NCBI GenBank assembly: GCA_030754395.1
Contig: JASMAJ010000070.1
Coordinates: 1 to 5,440 of the forward strand
DNA length: 5,440 nucleotides
Direction: 5' to 3'
Source: Candidatus Thalassarchaeaceae archaeon
GTDB lineage: Archaea; Thermoplasmatota; Poseidoniia; Poseidoniales; Thalassarchaeaceae
The translations under genes and the position numbers were made by a program. Below are positions 1-5,367 of this stretch, piece after piece. Numbering within the stretch: position 1 is the first letter of the stretch; the number at the start of each line of letters is the position of its first letter. A model generated the notes under the pieces. That model worked only from the letters and a program-made list of their open reading frames with translations. It was not told the DNA's origin and did not search any database.

Positions 1-795
1 GATGCTTTCCCTGAGGGTTTGGAACGCGGAATGAAAAATATCGATGCTTTTTGGGATAAAGGAATTGCCCGAGGTAAGACTACTTCTGAACAGAAAGCCG
101 CTTGGTCAACTAACCTATCTGCATGTGAGGAACTAAGTCAGGCAGTTGCTGGTGTTGATTTGGTCATTGAGGCTGTTCCTGAGATTATGGAATTGAAACA
201 GAAGATATTCTGTGACCTTGAGAAAATGGCTCCTTCGCACGCAATTCTCGCTACCAATACCTCAGGTATCCCAATATCTGAGATTGCAGCATCAACAGGT
301 TGTGGTGACAGAATAATTGGAATGCATTTCTTCAATCCTGTTCCAATCATGAAATTACTAGAGTTAGTCAGACATGATGGCTGCTCAGAAGAAACCATAG
401 CAACTGCTCAGTCAATCGGTAAGGCAATGGGCAAAACGACAATTCTAGTTAATGACATTCCAGGATTCGCCACTAGTAGACTTGGTGTTGTTTTGGGTAA
501 TGAAGCAATCCGGATGTTAGCTGATGGAGTAGCCAGTGCATCTGATATTGATACTGCAATGCATCTAGGTTATCGTCACCCAATGGGTCCACTTGAGTTA
601 ACCGACCTAGTTGGTCTAGATGTCCGCAGAGACATTCTAAACAATTTGGCCGAAGCTTTTGATGATGATTCATATCGCCCTCACCCTTTACTCGATGCTT
701 TAGTGGAAGAAGGTAGTCTGGGTAAAAAATCCGGTAAGGGAATTTTTGATTGGTCGAATGACGAGAAGGCCGAACGTGACGATCTTCCGGTGTGA
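1..795 (+). CDS. 3-hydroxyacyl-CoA dehydrogenase (3-hydroxybutyryl-CoA dehydrogenase type), 5' end cut off by the window
   Basis: The reading frame is open from base 1, so the start lies upstream; 264 residues are visible and roughly 35-40 N-terminal residues, including the GxGxxG NAD-binding loop, are missing. The family oxidises (S)-3-hydroxyacyl-CoA to 3-oxoacyl-CoA with NAD+ in the cytoplasm, a beta-oxidation step. Numbering from base 1, the visible part shows EAVPE (57-61), NTSG with the catalytic-region serine (86-89), GMHFFNPVP with the catalytic histidine (107-115), the LELV glutamate (121), and HPMGPLEL (193-200) opening the C-terminal helical domain. It ends with the usual LGKKSGKGIFDW. 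The normal GFxxNR asparagine is replaced by serine (GFATSR, 155-160); this TSR form is, from family knowledge, common in one bacterial-type subfamily, so it need not mean loss of activity. The stop sits directly against the SemiSWEET start, suggesting one transcript. Family assignment is firm; chain-length preference is unknown. Confidence 0.93.
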   Translation, partial: DAFPEGLERGMKNIDAFWDKGIARGKTTSEQKAAWSTNLSACEELSQAVAGVDLVIEAVPEIMELKQKIFCDLEKMAPSHAILATNTSGIPISEIAASTGCGDRIIGMHFFNPVPIMKLLELVRHDGCSEETIATAQSIGKAMGKTTILVNDIPGFATSRLGVVLGNEAIRMLADGVASASDIDTAMHLGYRHPMGPLELTDLVGLDVRRDILNNLAEAFDDDSYRPHPLLDALVEEGSLGKKSGKGIFDWSNDEKAERDDLPV

Positions 796-796
796 G
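792..796 (+). promoter_or_regulatory. Ribosome-binding site GTGAG for the SemiSWEET gene
   Basis: GTGAG lies 4 bases before the ATG at 801 and overlaps the stop codon of the dehydrogenase gene. GTGAG is also found 3 and 5 bases before the starts at 3380 and 5368, which supports it as the local Shine-Dalgarno form. This favours ATG 801 over the GTG at 792, which would lie inside the site itself. Confidence 0.5.
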
Positions 797-800
797 TATA

Positions 801-1064
801 ATGATTCCAATTTGGGTAGAAGCCATAGGTGTGTTGGCTGGCTTTCTCGGTGTAATTGCATGGATCCCCCAACTCCAAAGAGTTTGGTCAGAGGGTAAAC
901 ATGAAGGTATTTCTGTTCCTACATTTGCTTTAATTTCAGTTGCATTAATTCTTTGGCTGGTCTATGGCATAATCATCAAATCAATTGCAATGATAATGGC
1001 AAATATAGCAGCATTGATTTGTATACTAGCAATTATTATCGGAGTCCAAAGGCTACGAAAATAG
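801..1064 (+). CDS. SemiSWEET-type small sugar transporter (PQ-loop / MtN3 family)
   Basis: This 87-residue protein is one triple-helix bundle of the SWEET fold. Membrane segments are expected at about 6-22, 40-57 and 62-82, with the PQ motif in WIPQLQRVW (PQ at 23-24) and the second-helix pattern LWLVYGI. W52 and N68 are 16 residues apart, the same spacing as the pocket Trp48 and Asn64 described for a Leptospira SemiSWEET. Members dimerise in the cytoplasmic membrane and pass mono- or disaccharides down their gradient. Length is normal for the family (about 85-100). ATG 801 was chosen because GTGAG sits 4 bases before it; GTG at 792 would add three residues and overlap the previous stop. The gene follows the dehydrogenase with 5 bases between stop and start, so they are probably co-transcribed, although sugar transport has no obvious link to beta-oxidation. 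The true substrate cannot be read from sequence, and a non-sugar substrate is possible. Confidence 0.85.
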   Translation: MIPIWVEAIGVLAGFLGVIAWIPQLQRVWSEGKHEGISVPTFALISVALILWLVYGIIIKSIAMIMANIAALICILAIIIGVQRLRK

Positions 1065-1070
1065 GAAAAT

Positions 1071-1871
1071 TTACTCTTCTTCCAAACTTCTTCCAAATAC
1101 TGGTTCTCTTTTTTCTAGGAATGCAGAAACCCCCTCTGCAAAATCAGGCGTCAATGATGAAGCAGTAATCAGAGCTTTCTCAAATTCCAACTGAGTTTCC
1201 ATGAAGGTTGTGCTCGAGGCATCAAGTAATTGCTTAGTCCCTTGTCTACTCATCTTAGACCATGAACCCCAATTTGATGCAATTTCTATTGCTCGTTCTA
1301 ACAATTCATCTGGTTGAACAATTTCATCCGCAGCCCCATATTCGAGTGCTTGCTCGGCTGACCACACCTCATTGTTGAAGAAAAATTTCCTTGCTCTTTG
1401 GTATCCCACAAGACGAGGTAGTAACCAGGTCGTTCCTCCATCTGGAGATAGTCCTAGGCTGAAAAATGAAGCAGCCATCTTTGTTTTTGGTACACATACA
1501 CGGTAATCTGCGCACAATGCTAACCCCAGTCCTCCACCAGCCGCTGCCCCATTCATTGCAGCGACGAAAACAGTTGGATCACGGCGTAATTTCAATTCAA
1601 GTGGATGTAGAACACTAGTCAAATCTGATACCAAGTTTCCAATGGTCCCATCATCTATTGCATTTGCAAATTCATCAATATCTGCTCCGGTGCAGAAAAA
1701 TTTACCCGTTCCAGTCAGAACTATTGCTTTGCAGGATTCATCCTCAAGCAGATTTGTGAAAGTTTCAGATATTGCTGCAATTGAGGTGCGAGAGAATGCA
1801 TTCCTCGATGCATCCTCTGATAGTGTGACTAAGGCAACACCACTCTCAAGCCTCTTAACACTCAGACCCAT
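1071..1871 (-). CDS. Enoyl-CoA hydratase/isomerase family protein, PaaG-like isomerase subtype
   Basis: This 266-residue crotonase-fold protein is of normal family length. The oxyanion-hole motifs are present: FCTGADIDEF (59-68) and the NGAAAGGGLGLALCAD stretch (107-122). In classical hydratases two glutamates, in GGGCEL and QPE, add water across the double bond. Here the aligned positions are G116 and about F136, so both are absent. The loop SPDGGTTWLLPRLVG (142-156) instead carries D144 in the place where PaaG-type proteins and related enoyl-CoA isomerases have their catalytic acid, and the C-terminal GVSAFLEKREPVF also resembles PaaG. A double-bond isomerase, or ring-epoxide isomerase, is therefore more likely than a hydratase. 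ATG 1871 (minus strand) was chosen because MGLSVKRLESGVALVTL begins the fold as expected; an upstream extension reads into the divergent gene and has no family likeness. An AGAGGT lies 13 bases before the start, too far for a good ribosome site. Confidence 0.9.
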   Translation of the reverse strand: MGLSVKRLESGVALVTLSEDASRNAFSRTSIAAISETFTNLLEDESCKAIVLTGTGKFFCTGADIDEFANAIDDGTIGNLVSDLTSVLHPLELKLRRDPTVFVAAMNGAAAGGGLGLALCADYRVCVPKTKMAASFFSLGLSPDGGTTWLLPRLVGYQRARKFFFNNEVWSAEQALEYGAADEIVQPDELLERAIEIASNWGSWSKMSRQGTKQLLDASSTTFMETQLEFEKALITASSLTPDFAEGVSAFLEKREPVFGRSLEEE

Positions 1872-1940
1872 GAATGGCCAGCATACCTCTTGCTTTTGAA
1901 TTGCATGAAGGTGATAAGTCAGCCCTCTGTCGGTCATTAC
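1872..1940. promoter_or_regulatory. Divergent promoter region between crotonase and aldehyde dehydrogenase genes
   Basis: These 69 bases separate two genes that point away from each other, so both transcripts must start here or just inside the coding ends. I see no convincing -35/-10 pair or TATA box and no ribosome site at a normal distance from either start. GGTGAT at 1910-1915 is 25 bases before ATG 1941, too far to serve it. Short or absent leaders are possible. If the dehydrogenase starts at ATG 1905 the region shrinks to 33 bases. Confidence 0.5.
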
Positions 1941-3359
1941 ATGCAAACACGCGAGAGCGTCTACATCAATGGTCGATGGGTTTCGGCTAGAGGAGATGGC
2001 TCCATTGAAGTCATCAATCCTGCAACTGAGCAGCACATTGGTTCAGTTCCTGTGGGTAATGTCGATGATGTGAACGATGCAGTCGCAGCTGCTAGAGAAG
2101 CATTCCCTGCATGGGCCCAGTCCTCGATAGAAGAGCGTCAAGGTTTCTTGAATGCAATTTCGGCAGCACTTGCTGAAAGAACAGATGAGATTGCTGAGTT
2201 GATTACTTCAGAGGTGGGGACTCCTATTAATTACAGTAAAATGGCAATGGTAGGCACTCCACGTGTTGTATCAAGATCCTATGCGAAGTTACTCGACGGC
2301 TTCGAGTGGGAGGGAGAAGTTCGCAATTCACTAATTGTCAAGGAGCCAATTGGTGTTGTAGCGATGATTACTCCATGGAATTTTCCATTACATCAGATAA
2401 TTGGTAAGGTTGCTCCTGCTCTGGCGGCTGGTTGTACAATGGTTCTCAAACCATCAAAGGAGGCTCCACTCAATGCTTTCATTCTCGCAGACATTATGGA
2501 TGAAATTGGAATTCCTGCTGGTGTTTTCAATTTAGTATCAGGTCACGGACGCGAGATTGGTGAGTCACTGGCTTCGCACCCCGAGGTCGATATGGTGAGT
2601 TTTACCGGTTCGACCGCCGCTGGAGTCAGTGTCAGTCAAGCTGCTGCACCTACAGTAAAGCGTGTTACTCTAGAACTCGGTGGAAAGAGTGCGAATGTAA
2701 TTCTCGATGATGCAGATATCGCCAAAGCGGCCAAGATGTCAGTATATGCTTGCTTCAATAATTCAGGTCAGGAGTGCTCCTCGCTGAGTCGTTTACTTGT
2801 CCCAGTCAGTCATCGTGATGAGGTAGTTGATGTAATCAAAGACACAATGTCACGATATTCAGTTGGCAATCCAATGGACGAATCTGTGCGCTGTGGGCCA
2901 ATGGTCTCGGCGCGACAGCAAGAATCAGTATCAGGATACATCGCCAGTGGTATTGCTGAAGGAGCAACACTGGTAGCTGGCGGAGAGGGGATGCCGGAAG
3001 GACAGGACAAGGGATATTTCGTCAAGCCAACCGTATTTGCTGACGTCACTTCAAAGATGACGGTATTCCGTGAGGAAATTTTTGGTCCAGTTCTAACCAT
3101 CACAACTTATGAGACTGAGGAAGAAGCAATAGCTCTAGCAAATGATTCAGAATATGGGCTATCTGGTGGTGTTTGGTCCGGAGACGAGGAGCGTGCCATG
3201 CGTGTGGCTAGGGCTTTGCGAACAGGTCAGGTCAGCATCAACGGTGGTTCATTCAACATCAGTGCTCCATTCGGTGGTTACAAATTGTCTGGAAATGGCC
3301 GTGAACTTGGTATTCATGGACTTGAGGAGTTCCTTGAAGTCAAAGCAATCCAACGCTAA
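1941..3359 (+). CDS. NAD(P)-dependent aldehyde dehydrogenase
   Basis: This 472-residue protein has the usual length and the full catalytic set of the aldehyde dehydrogenase superfamily, which oxidises aldehydes to carboxylic acids in the cytoplasm. Visible motifs are PWNFP with N147 (oxyanion), LKPS with K170 (cofactor binding), FTGST (221-225), LELGGKS with general-base E245, SGQEC with nucleophile C279, EEIFGP (378-383) and the C-terminal PFGGYKLSGNGRELG. The start at 1941 gives MQTRESVYINGRWV, the normal beginning of the fold; ATG 1905 would add 12 residues of no family likeness and cannot be excluded, since neither start has a ribosome site. The gene is divergent from the crotonase and only 20 bases from the kinase downstream, so dehydrogenase and kinase probably share a transcript. 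The substrate is not readable; general, semialdehyde or aromatic aldehyde forms all share these motifs. The acylating CoA-dependent subfamily is less likely by overall pattern. Confidence 0.93.
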   Translation: MQTRESVYINGRWVSARGDGSIEVINPATEQHIGSVPVGNVDDVNDAVAAAREAFPAWAQSSIEERQGFLNAISAALAERTDEIAELITSEVGTPINYSKMAMVGTPRVVSRSYAKLLDGFEWEGEVRNSLIVKEPIGVVAMITPWNFPLHQIIGKVAPALAAGCTMVLKPSKEAPLNAFILADIMDEIGIPAGVFNLVSGHGREIGESLASHPEVDMVSFTGSTAAGVSVSQAAAPTVKRVTLELGGKSANVILDDADIAKAAKMSVYACFNNSGQECSSLSRLLVPVSHRDEVVDVIKDTMSRYSVGNPMDESVRCGPMVSARQQESVSGYIASGIAEGATLVAGGEGMPEGQDKGYFVKPTVFADVTSKMTVFREEIFGPVLTITTYETEEEAIALANDSEYGLSGGVWSGDEERAMRVARALRTGQVSINGGSFNISAPFGGYKLSGNGRELGIHGLEEFLEVKAIQR

Positions 3360-3370
3360 GGGAGATGGCT

Positions 3371-3376
3371 GGTGAG
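3371..3376 (+). promoter_or_regulatory. Ribosome-binding site GGTGAG for the kinase gene
   Basis: GGTGAG lies 3 bases before ATG 3380. The alternative ATG at 3365 has AAGGGAG ending directly against it with no spacer, which is unsuitable for initiation. This decides the start in favour of 3380, though the spacing is short. Confidence 0.45.
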
Positions 3377-3379
3377 AAA

Positions 3380-3961
3380 ATGGTCGGCAGATTGCTGATC
3401 ATCACAGGTGCGAGCGGAGTCGGTAAATCCACATTGACAGCCCGCATAGCTTCAATTCTTGAATTCGACAAGGTAGTTTCTACAGATACCATTCGAGAGA
3501 CGTTACGTACTCAGATTTCAATTAACGAATCTTCTGCTCTATATCGCTCATCCTTCCAACCAGGGGGCAACAGTACTATTGAGGATTGGAAGCAGACAAT
3601 AGCACCACTAAGAGAGGCTATTGATGCTGTTATCCATCGAGAGATTAAGAGAGGGGGTGACCTACTATTGGAAGGAGTTCACTTTATGCCTTCTCTCGAT
3701 ATTATTGATTCATGGAGGGCATATGGGGGGAAGTCTTGTGGAGTAGTTTTGGCGGTCGACAATGCAGAGGAGCATGTGCAAATGATTGTCGGAAGAAAGA
3801 AGCACAATGGTCGTTCAGTCAAACACTATCTTGACCATATTGAGAGAATCCGAGAGATTCAGGGAGAGATGAGTCGATTAGCCAAAAATTCAGGCTGGTC
3901 AGTAATTGATATTACTCAAGAAGATGATCCAATAGGGATAATTGAATCAATTTTGAAGTAA
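3380..3961 (+). CDS. 2-phosphoglycerate kinase-like P-loop kinase
   Basis: This 193-residue protein opens with a P-loop, GASGVGKST (10-18), followed by TDTIRETLR (35-43), a serine-rich segment near 47-63, LLLEGVHFMP (95-104) and a C-terminal KHYLDHIERIREIQ helix. The order STDTIRE...LEGVH is the signature I associate with the archaeal 2-phosphoglycerate kinase family (COG2074), whose studied member makes 2,3-bisphosphoglycerate from 2-phosphoglycerate and ATP on the way to the cyclic osmolyte. The protein is shorter than the roughly 300-residue methanogen enzyme, covering only the kinase core, so the substrate may differ; zeta-toxin-like or other small-molecule kinases share the fold. It lies 20 bases behind the aldehyde dehydrogenase stop (5 if ATG 3365 is used), which suggests one transcript. 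Family placement is good, function is inferred only. Confidence 0.75.
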   Translation: MVGRLLIITGASGVGKSTLTARIASILEFDKVVSTDTIRETLRTQISINESSALYRSSFQPGGNSTIEDWKQTIAPLREAIDAVIHREIKRGGDLLLEGVHFMPSLDIIDSWRAYGGKSCGVVLAVDNAEEHVQMIVGRKKHNGRSVKHYLDHIERIREIQGEMSRLAKNSGWSVIDITQEDDPIGIIESILK

Positions 3962-3967
3962 TATATT

Positions 3968-3987
3968 TCATTATTATCTTATTTTTC
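3968..3987 (+). terminator. T-rich possible terminator after the kinase gene
   Basis: Just after the kinase stop is a T-rich run ending in ATTTTT. There is no GC-rich hairpin before it, so a bacterial intrinsic terminator is not supported; oligo-T runs alone are typical of archaeal termination. Position, between the end of one gene set and a new promoter region, supports the reading. Confidence 0.35.
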
Positions 3988-4008
3988 CGACCAAACCTAT
4001 TTTCATGC

Positions 4009-4020
4009 ACAATTAATTGT
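4009..4020. repeat. Perfect 12-base palindrome ACAATTAATTGT, possible operator
   Basis: ACAATTAATTGT equals its own reverse complement over all 12 bases. It lies about 105 bases before the benzoyl-CoA reductase gene and touches the promoter-like element just downstream. Such an AT-rich symmetric site could bind a dimeric regulator, but AT-rich palindromes also arise by chance in AT-rich DNA. Confidence 0.35.
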
Positions 4021-4044
4021 AATTATTATTCGAAACCGTATATG
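4017..4044 (+). promoter_or_regulatory. Promoter-like element upstream of the benzoyl-CoA reductase genes
   Basis: Two readings fit the same place. As a bacterial sigma-70 type site, TTGTAA (4017-4022) and TATATG (4039-4044) are 16 bases apart, each matching four of six consensus bases. As an archaeal site, CGAAAC (4031-4036) resembles a BRE and GTATATG a weak TATA box, placing transcription start near 4066 and a leader of about 60 bases. Neither is strong. Confidence 0.3.
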
Positions 4045-4122
4045 TTCGGCTATGACTCTCTTGAAACGTGATTCTGAACACATGTTCGGGAGTAATTCGA
4101 CATACAAAGCAGTAGTTCGACC
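4029..4122 (+). repeat. Cluster of TTCG-centred direct repeats before the bcrC-like gene
   Basis: ATGTTCGG occurs at 4042-4049 and 4082-4089, exactly 40 bases apart. AGTAATTCGAC (4091-4101) and AGTAGTTCGAC (4111-4121) match at 10 of 11 bases and are exactly 20 bases apart; the last ends 4 bases before the ATG. TTCG occurs five times (4029, 4045, 4085, 4096, 4116) in about 90 bases. Offsets of 20 and 40 are close to whole helical turns, which would place repeats on one face of the DNA, as expected for a regulator array. The role is inferred. Confidence 0.4.
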
Positions 4123-4125
4123 ACT

Positions 4126-5328
4126 ATGGACGCCGATATACAAATCCAGTGCAGTAATAATTCACGGATTGAAACATTACAAGGATGGAAAGGTGAATCT
4201 ATCGAGCAAGTACTATGGTTTTGTCGAGAAACTCTAGAGGATATCTCGTGGCCGACAGTCAAGGCTTGGCGTGAAAATGGAGGAAAGGTTCTCGGACATT
4301 TCCAAGTTTACTTCCCTGAAGAATTTGCACATGCAGCAGGAATGTTGCCGCTGAAAATGGCTGGAGCCACGGTTGAACCTCGATTGTCAGATAGTCGATT
4401 CGGTTCTTACTTATGTTCGATTATGAAAACCAATCTAGAACAGGCACTTAGTGGACGTGTAGTCCTCGATATGTTTGTCACTCATCCAATCTGTGATGCT
4501 GCTAGAAATCTTGGAGCGATATGGGGACGTAACTTCGAATATCCTTGTCAAATCCTATATTTGCCACAGAATCCAAATTCAGGATATTCTAAGCAATACC
4601 TAACTGATGAATACTCAAGGTTGAAGAGAGAAATTGAGGATGTAGCAGGTAAGGAAATTACTGATGAGGCATTACGAAATTCAATCGCCGTTTTCAATGA
4701 AAATCGAATGTTGCTAAGGCGTTTGTATGATATTAAAAGAGAAAAGCCTTGGTTGATAACTGCTGATGAAGCGTATACTCTAACTCGTTTGGCTGGATTT
4801 ATGCCGCGTGAGGAACACAACGAGTTACTGTCCTACGTTCTCTCTCTATTACCTGAGCGCCCCTCACGCAAACAGGACCGAATTAGAGTAGTCTTTGAAG
4901 GCGGATTCTGCGAACAACCCCCCCTCGATCTCTTGAGAACAATTGGGCGTTCCTGCTATGTTGTTGATGATGACCTTCTCATTGGTCTTCGTTGGATTAC
5001 AGAAGATATAGAAGCGGGTGATGACCCAGTAGCCGCCCTAGCCCATGCCTACATCGATCAATCATCTTACAGTCCTGTTCAACATGACCTGAATAAGCCA
5101 AAGGAAAGGATGCTTCTCGAGCGTGTTCGTGCGGCTGAGGCAGAGGCAGTCATTGTCACAGCCGCCAAGATGTGTGAACCAGGTCTTGAGGAACAAGTGA
5201 CTTACATCCATATGCTTGAAGCTGAAGGAATCCCATTCTTTGTTAGTGAATTTGAGGAGAACATGACTACCTTTGATCATCTTGAAATTCAGTTGGAGAC
5301 ATTTGTGGAGAACATTCTTTTTGATTAG
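4126..5328 (+). CDS. bcrC: Class I benzoyl-CoA reductase subunit C-like protein (BcrC/BadD/BzdN type)
   Basis: In the class I enzyme BcrC pairs with BcrB to hold the active site and iron-sulfur clusters, while BcrA and BcrD hydrolyse ATP and pass electrons from ferredoxin, reducing benzoyl-CoA to cyclohexa-1,5-diene-1-carboxyl-CoA. This 400-residue protein has the family length (about 385-400). Visible features are EEFAHAAGMLP (65-75), SYLCS with C97, HPICDAARNLG with C123, YPC with C141, GGFCEQPP with C262, YVVDDDLL (278-285) and KMCEPGLEEQ with C350, then GIPFFVSEFEE. The CEQPP, VVDDD and KMCEP motifs together point to BcrC rather than to the related 2-hydroxyacyl-CoA dehydratases. About 20 N-terminal residues before GESIEQVL look additional to known relatives, but an in-frame stop at 4093 and the lack of nearby later starts leave ATG 4126 as the choice. 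It has no ribosome site. Substrate could be a substituted benzoyl-CoA. A BcrB-like gene appears to follow after 39 bases. Confidence 0.85.
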   Translation: MDADIQIQCSNNSRIETLQGWKGESIEQVLWFCRETLEDISWPTVKAWRENGGKVLGHFQVYFPEEFAHAAGMLPLKMAGATVEPRLSDSRFGSYLCSIMKTNLEQALSGRVVLDMFVTHPICDAARNLGAIWGRNFEYPCQILYLPQNPNSGYSKQYLTDEYSRLKREIEDVAGKEITDEALRNSIAVFNENRMLLRRLYDIKREKPWLITADEAYTLTRLAGFMPREEHNELLSYVLSLLPERPSRKQDRIRVVFEGGFCEQPPLDLLRTIGRSCYVVDDDLLIGLRWITEDIEAGDDPVAALAHAYIDQSSYSPVQHDLNKPKERMLLERVRAAEAEAVIVTAAKMCEPGLEEQVTYIHMLEAEGIPFFVSEFEENMTTFDHLEIQLETFVENILFD

Positions 5329-5357
5329 TGGCTCCAGGCCCTTGGCCGATAGAAAGT

Positions 5358-5362
5358 GTGAG
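5358..5362 (+). promoter_or_regulatory. Ribosome-binding site GTGAG for the gene at 5368
   Basis: GTGAG is 5 bases before ATG 5368, matching the sites at 792 and 3372. It supports translation of the cut-off downstream gene and its membership in the same transcript as the bcrC-like gene. Confidence 0.45.
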
Positions 5363-5367
5363 AGACA

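Noticed and set aside
138..826. Open frames on the minus strand across the dehydrogenase gene
   Set aside because: They lie opposite a strongly conserved gene, have no recognisable motifs and no ribosome sites.
1872..2036. Upstream extension of the crotonase reading frame by 55 residues
   Set aside because: The extra residues have no family likeness, run into the divergent aldehyde dehydrogenase gene, and the fold begins normally at the ATG at 1871.
2810..3103. Minus-strand open frame inside the aldehyde dehydrogenase gene
   Set aside because: It is a shadow of a well-conserved gene and looks like no known protein.
4050..4262. Small open frames on both strands around the start of the bcrC-like gene
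   Set aside because: Both overlap the bcrC-like start and the repeat region, lack ribosome sites and have no recognisable domain; the frame at 4126 continues into conserved sequence.
4548..5280. Minus-strand open frames inside the bcrC-like gene
   Set aside because: They are opposite conserved motifs such as CEQPP and KMCEP and carry no features of their own.
4126..5328. 2-hydroxyglutaryl-CoA dehydratase subunit as an alternative name
   Set aside because: The family is related, but the CEQPP, VVDDD and KMCEPGLEEQ motifs and the gene following in the subunit B position fit benzoyl-CoA reductase better.
5337..5349. GGCC-CTT-GGCC hairpin between the bcrC-like gene and the next gene
   Set aside because: The stem is only four bases with a three-base loop and no T-run follows; a terminator here would also cut the expected bcrC-bcrB transcript.
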